Of a stretch of DNA of 64,000 nucleotides, positions 55,180 to 64,000 are shown piece by piece (the stretch's first letter is position 1; every line of letters starts with the position of its first letter). The stretch lies in assembly GCA_001592805.2 (NCBI GenBank), contig CP051139.1, positions 4,774,001 through 4,838,000 of the forward strand, given 5' to 3'. The position numbers were made by a program, and so were the translations under genes. This DNA is from Peltaster fructicola. Taxonomy: Eukaryota > Ascomycota > Dothideomycetes. The notes beneath the pieces are model-generated. The model made no database searches. It had not been told where the DNA came from and saw nothing but the letters and a program-made list of their open reading frames with translations.

Positions 55180-55672
55180 TCGAACGAGGACTCGGTGCTT
55201 TTGCCATCACATTATCTCTTTCGCACATACGGACTCTATCATCACAGCAGCAGCGTCATGTATCAAGGAGAGCGTGCTCTTACTATACACAAGTTCCAGC
55301 TCAGGGTGAGTTACAAAGTGTCGCTGCTAGCAGTCCGTGCAGTTTATTGAGGTCAAACCTCGCCCTGCTCTATGATCACCTGTACTCGTATGGCATGCAA
55401 GCGTCAAGCTGTCACCACACTCTATTGTGATTGGTCACCTTGCACATGGTACATGCAGGGTGGGACCTCGCAGCCTTGCGAGTACTGTCAACTTCTTCCT
55501 CCTCTTCTTCCCTCTCCTGCTCCAACCACTCTTGTTGCTGATTAGCGGCACATCTGCATTTGTCGATCGACGAGTATCCGACTCACCAAGCTCGAACTCA
55601 AGCTAGGCAGCTTTCCACCAAGAACCTACGACAACAATAACATCGGCGCTTTACTCCCACCTTTGAACGACC
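55180..55672. other. Intergenic, no gene recognised
   Basis: About 490 bp holding the MFS 3' end and the C/T-rich leader of the HET gene (CTTCCTCCTCTTCTTCCCTC near 55495). Confidence 0.4.
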
Positions 55673-58600
55673 ATGCGCCTGCTGTATCTCGACCGTGGAC
55701 AGCTCCGACTTACAGAGTACCTGCACAGAGACATACCGCCATACGCCATCCTGTCCCACCGCTGGGGCACGACACAAGATGAAGTCAGCTACCTGGATAT
55801 CAGAGAAGGTGCCGGAGATAGGAAATCCGGCTGGGCGAAGCTCAGGTTTTGTGGTGAACAAGCACGAAAGGATGACCTGAAGTACTTCTGGGTGGACACT
55901 TGCTGCATCGACAAGGGAAACCCACGAGAAGTCTCGAGGGCTATCGCCTCCATGTTCGAATGGTACGCCGACGCTCAGCAGTGCTACGTATACCTGGCAG
56001 ATGTGACCGTCGATCCCATCAGTTCGCGTGCGGTACACAATGTAGCTTATCGGCCCTGGGAACGAGCGTTCCGCCGAAGCCAATGGTTCACACGAGGATG
56101 GACATTGCAGGAATTACTTGCACCAGCAAGAGTCACATTCTTCTCCTCCCAAGGGCTATACCTTGGCAGTCGAACAGAGCTCAGTGAGCTGATACAACAA
56201 ATCACTGGCATCGACCGACAAGCACTTCATGGCAAAGCACTCTCCGAATATAGTGAAGCTGATCGATTCAGATGGGCAGTAAATCGACAGACTTTGGAGC
56301 CGGAGGATCATGCATACTCTCTGCTTGGCATATTCGGAGTGTCTATGCTTCCATATTATGGCGAAGGCGAAGATGAAGCTTACAATCGATTGAAAGAGGC
56401 GATTATTAGGAAGAGACTCTACGATCTTATCAAGCTCGATGTCAAGCAAGGTCGCCGCAATACCGAGGACTCTGAGCACACTACTCTTGAGGCTACAACA
56501 TTGGCCAATGACGAATCTGTCAATAGACATCTCAATAGACATAGAGCTCGATCGCACGCTCGGCGCCTACATCAACACGGTCTGCATCCTTTTTGATCGC
56601 CAAATCACGATGATCGCCAAATCACGATGATCGCCAAATCACGACAATCGTTTGCTGAGAGTCTTGGAGTGACAGATCTACCGAGAACAGCGATGTCCCG
56701 GGTTCGACGAGCAGCTATCACTAGGCTCATAAGATTTGACACGATGAACGCACGAAGGCTGCCAATCAAGCTCCCGTCTGCTAACACCTGCCCGTGATTG
56801 CTCGACACGAGGCGTACAAAGCATGGAATACGCCGCAGCAATTACGGGACAACTGCCTCTGGATCAAAGGTCATCCCAGGGCCGGGAAGTCGACACTGAT
56901 GAAGTTCCTAGGCTATCATCTAGCCAATGCTACCAGTGGCACTACCAAGACAGTCATGTCGCTCTACTCTAATGCTCGTGGTGACCACCTCGAGAAGACT
57001 GTGACTGGTGCCTATCGCTCTCTGGTTGCACAACTGCTAGAGATGGTACCTGACCTCGATAATGTCTTGGATCGACTTCGCTTTGGGCGCACAACTCTAC
57101 CTGACTCTGCGTTCTTCGAGCATGCACCAATTGCAGTCCTACAAGAACTGTTCGCTGGCGCCGTCTCACAGCTCGGTGATCGACAGATCTATTGTCTACT
57201 TGATGCTCTCGATGAGACTGACGAAGATGACGTCCTTGAGATGGTCGACTTTCCTCAAAGTCTACGACAAGGCTCAACGATTATGACATGCTTCGCAAGT
57301 CATCATTATCCGACTCTTGGGATAGATAGCCTTCAAGTGGTCATGGATCATGAGATTGGGCACGCAAATGACATACGCCGCTACATCGATGCGCATCTGC
57401 ATGTTGGCACATCCACGAATAATCAGATCAAGACAGATCTGCAAGCACGGGCTAATGGCATCTTCCTTTGGGCAGTGATGGCTATCGCTAGCCTGAACAA
57501 GGAGTATCGCCATGGCAGCGCGAAATCTATACAACAGCAGATCCACCAAACAGCTCTTTTCCCTTCCACAGCAGCTCTCTTCACTATTCCGAGAGATATG
57601 TGGCCGAGGAGACATCCCGCCCGACGACTTCGCTCTTTGTCTCTAGTGGCTACTGTTTGCAGCCAGACCTCTCTGCCTTGAGGAGTTCTACTTTGCTTTG
57701 CAAAGCGGCCTCTCAACCAACAACGATCTCTACCTGAGCTGACACAAGGGCGTTCTTACGTGCAAGGAGATGGAGAACACCGTGGTCAACTACTCGAAGG
57801 GACTTGCAGAGGTCACAAAAGTGGCGCCATACACAGTACAACTCATCCATGAGTCGGTTCGTCAGTTCCTTCTCAGTACCGAAGGCTTGCTCTCCATGTA
57901 CATGGAAGATCTGACCGTCATGACAGCACTCGCCCACGAGCGATTGAAGCTCTGCTGTGCAGCCGGCGTGCTGTTCGGCGTACACAGCGGCTGGCTCAGC
58001 AAGCATGACATATGGCACTCTAGAACGGTTACAGAGCGCCATGCTCGGGGGGACAATGAAAGACTACCATTCACAAGCTATGCTGTGGAGTTTGAGTTGT
58101 ACCATGCTGAGGAAGCCTCTACGGACGGCTCTCAGTATTGGTTTCTCGATTACTTTCTCGTAACAGATTGGCGTGATATGGCCAGGGCTATACCAGCTTA
58201 GGACAACCTTTGGTCCACTACCATGATTCCACTGCTGGCCGAGCTTAACCACTTCTCACTTCTGCAAACTCTACTTGAGTTCCAGCCTTTCAAGAAGACT
58301 AAAGAGTCGATAAGAGCTGCAGATGAAGCTTTGAGCGTTGCGGTCACAAGTGGCTGTGCAGATGTAATCATGCTATTGCTACACCACGGTGAGGTAACGT
58401 ATTATGTGCAGGACTTGGAGCGAGACAACCTTGTGCTTGTACCGTGCCACACAAGCAAGCGAGGATACAGCCCATGGATCACATGCTATGGAGTGTCTGA
58501 TGACATTCGAGATGTTCTTCGAGCCTGTGCACAAGATCGCGATGGGCCGAGCGATACCTTCCATCGTGTACCTGTCGAGGATTTCGAACAGCGAGTTCAG

Positions 58601-58783
58601 TCAATAGCCTCGACTGCTGCTCAGAATCGACGCAATTCTCGCTCCCGCATGCCTCACATATATGAGCGCAACCTCAATCGAAGATCGCCAGAAATGAGCC
58701 TCTACAACAAGCTCTCTGAGCAGGTCCGAGTGCTCAATGTCAGGCTTGGCAATGGGCATACGAGCACCAGTACCCAGACATGA
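55673..58783 (+). pseudogene. Broken HET-NACHT-repeat (fungal NLR-like) gene
   Basis: Order of parts: an N-terminal HET domain (55673 to about 56430) with AILSHRWG, WVDTCCID and GWTLQELLAP; a linker with a 17-bp tandem repeat; a NACHT-type NTPase (about 56790-57560) with P-loop GHPRAGKST and Walker-B-like YCLLDALDE; then a helical region and ankyrin-like repeats (LLQTLLEFQPF, SGCADVIMLLLHHG) to 58783. This is the layout of fungal incompatibility receptors of the HET-E/HET-D kind, which trigger cell death on recognising non-self. Each part is well preserved, but the whole is interrupted by several frame breaks, so it is most likely a pseudogene of fairly recent origin. The HET part alone (about 308 codons) could still be expressed. 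Confidence 0.75.
56594..56645. repeat. 17-bp tandem repeat, three copies
   Basis: GATCGCCAAATCACGAT repeats at about 56595, 56612 and 56629, in the linker between HET and NACHT parts. The period is not a multiple of three. Confidence 0.85.
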
Positions 58784-60149
58784 TCTAACTGACAAGTGCC
58801 TGGTGAGACTGAGAGACAGATCATCCATTGTCTAGCGCTCTGTCGCTCAGGATGAAGCTCGAGCGCTTCAGGTGTGCAAGTATGTACCGATTCAGCGATC
58901 GTGCAGCGACTACAACAGCACTCCAGCTACCAGTGGTCAGCATTTGGCACAGCTGGCACTTCCTAGTCATCTCTGATGCGGCAGCATCTTACCTCGAGGA
59001 TCTTGAGGCTTGATGTTAGACCCTACGAGCGAGGCTTGACATCAATGGTCGCTTGAGATATGTTATATAGAGACACACTGACGGCAGTTCCTCAAAGATG
59101 AGCATAAGACAATCACCTCACGCACAGCAGACGCCTGAGCAAGGACAATCCGAGAGTTCTTGTGAGCTCGCCTAGCTGGCTCAATACAACAGTGTCTAAG
59201 CAGAATGCTTCCGCCTCCAGGCACACACATGCTTCAACATGGTCAGTTGTATGCTCAGCTTCCTCTGGGGCAAGCATCCAGGACAAAGCCAGAAGGCTCA
59301 GTAGCTCGATCATGCCCGTGGTAACGACGAGTGTAACGACCCATTGCTTCATCGCTGATCTCGCTCTGCTCACATCGCATTCCTTGCTTGGGCGGACCAT
59401 CGCCGTATCATCTCATGCATGAGACGCCTCGAAATCGTCGATCTGAAGTTTTGGCTGATCACCCAGCATTCAAATGTCTACGTTCTGATCGTGATGTGAC
59501 TATTGGACCGCCTTTATCACAATATGAGGCGGTGTAGAACGACCAGAAAGGGGCGGCTGTCCTCCGGGCAGCATATGACGGAGAATAGTCAGATCCGTCT
59601 ACCTGTGACGCTGACAAACCACACCAGCTTTGATGTCTCATAACAAGCAGAGTCTGTGTCCAAGAAGCACGCTACCGTGCATTGCTGGCCTTAACGACAG
59701 GATACTCTCTCGCATTTAGCTTCCATTTGTCGTAGATTCGTGTCCAAATGATCCTCTGACGCTCTGAAGAGGCATGGCGAACAGGTTTACGGTATATGCA
59801 GCGAGCTGCAGCTCTCGATCCCCAACAGTAAACGCTCCCGATCCTAGGCAATGCTCCAACCATCGCACCCATTCGATTTGTAAGCTGGCATATTAAGGTG
59901 ATAGCATTGTTCAGCACAACTGCAAACCTAGCAATCTTCGTCCACTCAGGACTGCAGAACGGTAGCTGAGTTGTGTAGAAGTTGTGCAAGGGAACTGCAA
60001 GCTTGAGCTTCAATGCCAACCTGGGTCATCTCGGAAACGGAGCAACCTGAACAGTTTCAAGGTGCATGAGCCTCTTTGCAAGCAGTATAAGTATCTCGAT
60101 CGATGCCTGGAACACAAAGGCACAACTAGAACGCCATCCCTTAACCACA
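58784..60149. other. Intergenic, no gene recognised
   Basis: About 1.4 kb. Frames at 58828-59013 and 59113-59422 have no recognisable content. A TATA-like TATAAGTA at 60086-60093 serves the GST gene. Confidence 0.45.
60086..60093 (+). promoter_or_regulatory. TATA box of GST gene
   Basis: TATAAGTA 64 nt upstream of the start codon at 60150. Confidence 0.45.
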
Positions 60150-60785
60150 ATGTCGCCCTCCATCAAGCTATACATGTTCCCAATGAGCTGCAGCATTGCT
60201 AGCCATGCATTGCTCAAAGACTCAGGCCTCAAGTTCGAAGCTATCAAGGCCAACGTTCTTGATCCTGCCTACCGTGCTGAGTATCTCAAGAACGTCAATC
60301 CCAAAGGACAGGTCCCTACGTTGGTCATCGACAACGAGATCGTCACAGAAGCACCAGCTGTGCTCACTGCTATCGCGCAGCTAGCACCAGAAAAGTTCTA
60401 TGCTGGCAGGCCAGAGAACACTGTTCGCTTCCTTGAGTGGATGAACTTCCTCTCCGGTACACTACATACGAAGAACTTCACCGGATTGTTCAGGCCAGCA
60501 GCACTGACTACTGATTCTGCGGGAGAAGAAGGCATCAGGGCGAAGTCGAAGGAGAATGTCCTGGCCAACTTTGAGCTCATCGAGCAGAAGCTGAAAGGTG
60601 TACATGCTTTGGAGGATCATCTGACAGGTGTCGATACTTACCTGGTGTACTTTGTCTTGGCGGCGAAGAAATTCGGTATCTGGGATGAGCAGCGGTTCCC
60701 CAAGTATCAGAAGTTGTTCGAGAATATCATGCAGATTCCGTCATTCAAGGCGACGTTCAAGGAGCACTCCAAGCCAGTGGCGTGA
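60150..60785 (+). CDS. Glutathione S-transferase-like protein
   Basis: Intronless, 211 residues. The N-terminal thioredoxin-like half has MSPSIKLYMFPMSCSIASHA (the beta1-alpha1 catalytic region; the SCS segment sits where beta-class GSTs place their catalytic Ser/Cys), NPKGQVPTLVID with the cis-proline, and EAPAVLTAIAQLAP (glutathione-binding Glu-Ala/Ser turn). The C-terminal all-helical half starts near residue 90 (NTVRFLEWMNFLSGTLH) and ends KATFKEHSKPVA. It resembles bacterial-type GstA-like fungal proteins more than Ure2 or omega classes. Likely a cytosolic detoxification enzyme; the substrate is unknown. The ATG at 60150 is chosen because the protein fold begins there; an upstream in-frame ATG (60066) adds non-family sequence. 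Confidence 0.88.
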   Translation: MSPSIKLYMFPMSCSIASHALLKDSGLKFEAIKANVLDPAYRAEYLKNVNPKGQVPTLVIDNEIVTEAPAVLTAIAQLAPEKFYAGRPENTVRFLEWMNFLSGTLHTKNFTGLFRPAALTTDSAGEEGIRAKSKENVLANFELIEQKLKGVHALEDHLTGVDTYLVYFVLAAKKFGIWDEQRFPKYQKLFENIMQIPSFKATFKEHSKPVA

Positions 60786-63700
60786 AGGACAAGAGAAGAG
60801 CTCCAAGAGCTGGATTGTATGCTAGCAAGGACATGCGTAGCTCGAGAAAGACGTCCCTGCCACATGGTCACAGAGTCTGCCTAATATCAACGAGATGTCG
60901 ATGTTGCTCGTAATGCGATCATTGGAGGGATGATCGTCGCCTGTTGCCGGGTCGCTAAGTGCGTGTACCCATCGATGCATTGAAGAAGCAGACCAGGCCA
61001 TTGTGCTGTGGTAGCATCCCGGACATACTTGGCATAGACGCAATCCGGGTAGTCATGAGCTCATGTTAGTCCTCGTGTCGGCTCGTGGCTGCTCTACCGC
61101 GTGTTGCACTTCACAAGGCATGCTGAACGCAGTCTTGTATGGACAGTGCGAGCATATGTCGGTGAAGGTGTCGCCAGTCTTGCTTGTACGAAGCCGTGGT
61201 CACTGTCTCAGAGCTTGACTTCTGTCCCACGGACACTACTTTTCACCTGATCTCCGTTATCTCGACACTCTGAATGGCTGTGAAGCATCGACACCGTGCA
61301 TTCTCCTCTGCTCTTTCGCTTGTCTTGCTAGTGATAATCGTTTCTGATCGTAGGCTGGTGGTTGTCGTGGTACTATGGAACTGACGGATGGTAATGTTGT
61401 CGTGAGTGTGTATTGTAGTGCGCAGTACTGGTTCACCTGGTTGTTAGATCAATGGTAGAGAAGGAGGAGGGACAGAGCCAAGGTGCAGTGCAACTGATGT
61501 AAGCATTGGAGCTTGATGAGCAGAGGACAGGATGAATGCAGCATCGTCGTTGCCGTTGAGAGTCTTTGCGCAATTGTCGAGAGCATTGAGTATGCTAGCA
61601 AGCCTTGCATGCAGTCGCAGTCTTACAAATGGTCGACAGGCCGCAGTATGGATGCGTACGAACGGCAGCAGTTCGTGGATCGAGTGAGCAAGCACTCATG
61701 GCCGAGTGTCGCAATAGTCACGATGGTGGATGATGTTGAAGGAGAAGAAGATGGATACCTCGTCTCTCGCGCACTAGTTCTTCTACATGGTCCGCTCTTT
61801 CTGCCACGGCTTGTGATCTTACACTCCCAAACCCGCAAGCTGCTAATCATTCCTCCTTTAACGTCCAATCGTCCCAACGGCATGCTACAGCCTCCACCAA
61901 ATCAGAGACAGCGTGGCCCATCGATGCGGAATCATCTCACAGGCTGTGGCGTTACTGTCGTGCCCAAGTACGCAGCAGTGCTTACTGATTAATGAGGGCA
62001 GGAAGCTGTCTTCTCAATGCGTTTACAGCCTCGATCACAAAGGCTCAGTGAGCACATGGCAGACTGCGAGTCTTATCCTGATGATTGAAGGATCTCACAC
62101 GACGTACAGATGAAGCAGACGCTCGCTTGTGAGTGTTGTCCGCAGCTACCAAGCCATACTGCGATCATTTGCACATTTCGAAGCCATCAACACAGACTAT
62201 TGTCCAGCGATCTTTCGGCGCCCTACACGCTAGGCGCTACAGACTACGCAGGCGTCTTGCTACGTCGAAAGAGCTTGTGATAAGACCGGAACAAGAGTTT
62301 GGCGGCATTGCCGTACGATGAACTGTTTGTCGTGCTCTCACGAGATGGCCAGCAACACAAGACAGAGACGACGAGTCCAACACCCTAATCAAGAGCCATG
62401 TGAGAAGCTGCTGCTGCTGCTGCTGCTGCATTGCTGGGACGCTCGGCTGTGACGATGCTCGTCTAGAGCCAAGAGCATGTTGAAGCATGCATGAATGCTG
62501 CCTCTATTGCTTCATGCTCAGCTGGACAGACCTCATCAACGATGGTCACAGCTGAGTAGCGGGCTCTAACACCTAGGACCAGGCTCACAGATACCTTTCG
62601 TCTGCATCACACAGTGGTTGTGTTGTATGCTAGCTGACGTTGTGCTTGAGCCTGGCTCACAAACGTTCTCAGGCATATCCACCAACGAGTGGCAGACTGT
62701 CCGCCACGTGAACACCGGCGCAACTCCCAAGGTCCAATGTCTATGGCAGTCTCGATTGTGACAAGCACCATGGGTCGAAGCGTCCTGCTGACAATGCTGT
62801 ATAGGCAGCCACGATCAGGAGCGCGATGGGACCACATCCGTTCACCAAAGTATGACGACCGCGAGAAGCTGTACGGCATTTTGTCTGCCGAAAGCGCCAT
62901 GTCTCTGCGAATAGTCCCGTACATGTATACCACATCATCTTACTGACCTATGCAATGAACGTCGTGCCACGGCATGAGACTGATGCGAAGCAACACGCAG
63001 CTCTTTGCGCATCGATCTCCAACAGCAATCCACTGCACTGGCAAAGCGCATCGACTGATGGTCTAGCCTACAGATCTCAGAGCTCATCGAGCTTAGAGTG
63101 CCTGTATGTCCGTTCAAGAGGTAGCGACAACCAGTCCTTCACTCGCTGCACCAGTGCAATGTAGCTAAGTAGGTCTTTCTCTGAGTATCACGTCGTCCCT
63201 TGCTACAGCCGACGTGGTTGTTCGATCACGAACTGGCTCAATTTGATCCATGCAAGTGTCTCATCTTGCTGACTTCCTCTTCATTGGTTCTTCTTCCACA
63301 CATACCGATCAACACAAATTCGTTGCTTCTAACATTAGCTCTGCTCTCTTCTCGTGGACACTGAGCAGCGATACAAGACACCCGTATCTTGATCACATGT
63401 ACATCGTGTTGATCAAGTTGTGGATCACAACATGACCACACAGTCATCGGTACTTGGAAGACGATAGCTATAGCATATCAGTGCTTGTTGTCAGATCGTT
63501 GGATTCTCGAGCTTGCCGACCGAAAGGCTTCATCACAGATTTCCAACATCATTTACACAGTATCCTCTCCAACGATATGGCTAAGCCTACTCTCGATGGA
63601 ATCACATTGTTCACAAGTACTGCTGATATCGATTCCAGGCTTGTTGCAATAAAATTGACAGCGCTGTCTGACTTTGATAAGGCACATGTTCAACACCTCT

Positions 63701-63851
63701 TCCAATACGGCAAGCCCTTATTCGCAAACTCTATTCGAGCTCAGTATGCCTTTCCGGAAGGTATCACCTAGGCAAGCCACTCACTCGTGTATTGTCTCGT
63801 GCATGGTGGCAACAGATGCAATGGTTGCATTCCGCATGGCAACCTTGTGGC
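60786..63851. other. 3-kb region with no recognisable gene
   Basis: Short and mid-sized frames (61513-61992, 62237-62488, 63454-63771) lack domain-like sequence. A CTG/GCT trinucleotide run lies at about 62408-62431. No transposon ends, RNA genes or long repeats noticed. Confidence 0.45.
62408..62431. repeat. (GCT)n microsatellite, about 8 units
   Basis: A GCT/CTG triplet run lies within otherwise non-coding sequence. On the minus strand it would encode a short Gln run in a small frame that has no other support. Confidence 0.8.
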
Positions 63852-64000
63852 ATGGCTGAAGTACTTCCCTCAAAGGTCGATGTGATTACATCAGAGCTGC
63901 CTCTCAGTACACCAAAGCAGTACCGAACGTGGTATCGCACGACACTCTTCAATGCGGTCGTCATTGGAGCTGTGGGCTTTCTTGCCATGGACTTTGGAAC
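63852..64000 (+). CDS. Start of a membrane transporter gene, possibly UNC93-like (partial)
   Basis: The frame opens at the ATG at 63852 and runs without a stop to the window end (49 codons). After about 25 polar residues, TWYRTTLFNAVVIGAVGFLA resembles the cytosolic lead and first helix of fungal UNC93-like (DUF895) MFS proteins, which start with a WYRxTxxN motif. Only the N-terminus is visible, so the class is tentative. Other MFS families remain possible. Confidence 0.5.
   Translation, partial: MAEVLPSKVDVITSELPLSTPKQYRTWYRTTLFNAVVIGAVGFLAMDFG

Noticed and set aside
61513-61992. Plus-strand 159-codon frame
   Set aside because: Balanced composition but no recognisable motif; the opposite strand is open too, and codon choice does not match neighbouring genes.
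62237-62488. Minus-strand frame with a glutamine run
   Set aside because: Only the triplet repeat stands out; the rest is not protein-like and no splicing partner was found.
1-64000. tRNA genes, rRNA, transposons or virus-derived elements
   Set aside because: I looked for tRNA B-box-like sequence, terminal repeats, reverse-transcriptase or transposase motifs and AT-rich mutated blocks and found none convincing by eye; a tRNAscan and repeat-library search would be decisive.

Overview
The window is nuclear DNA of a filamentous ascomycete. Evidence: protein-coding genes packed on both strands every 1 to 3 kb; short introns, mostly 40 to 55 nt, with GT..AG borders and CTAAC or CTGAC branch sites; and fungal-specific families (Zn2Cys6 regulator, SIT siderophore transporter, HET/NACHT protein, Swc5, NIPA, fungal PI synthase). 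Gene content and intron style fit a dothideomycete (Capnodiales-like), but the species cannot be fixed by eye. I rebuilt about 27 gene models by joining frames across introns; nearly all splice in phase.

Layout. 1-9 kb: a FYVE protein, a four-helix membrane protein, phosphatidylinositol synthase, a NIPA-type Mg transporter and a glycogen-binding-module protein. 9.7-14.4 kb (minus strand): 2-isopropylmalate synthase (with an 8-nt first coding exon), a peroxisomal acyl-CoA thioesterase and SWR1-complex Swc5. 15.9-21.8 kb: a protein with an internal MIF-fold domain, a secreted histidine phosphatase with a long Ser/Lys repeat tail, and an amidase. 23.7-32.8 kb: a Zn2Cys6 regulator, a DUF2235 hydrolase, sphingolipid 2-hydroxylase and an MFS transporter. 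33.8-37.8 kb: a PHD-finger protein, proteasome chaperone Pba4 and carnosine N-methyltransferase, the last two sharing a 128-bp divergent promoter. 40-51.9 kb: a secreted aspartic protease, a coiled-coil protein, a mitochondrial PP2C, a siderophore transporter with a GATA-type iron-regulator site upstream, and SAP18 divergent from PRP18. 52-64 kb is looser: a decayed BTB gene, an MFS transporter, a broken HET-NACHT-repeat gene, a GST, about 3 kb with no recognisable gene, and the start of a transporter running off the end.

Most genes are unrelated housekeeping functions and I see no biosynthetic cluster. The most notable points are: an in-frame, presequence-like extension overlapping the tiny first exon of the leucine-synthesis gene, which suggests splicing-controlled dual targeting; a MIF domain whose proline is buried inside the chain; the exact iron-regulator motif upstream of the siderophore transporter; a modular repeat tail on the phosphatase; one-base frame breaks at zinc- or iron-binding sites of two otherwise intact genes (real loss or sequencing error); and the decayed HET-NACHT receptor. 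No virus-derived element, CRISPR array, rRNA or tRNA was recognised.
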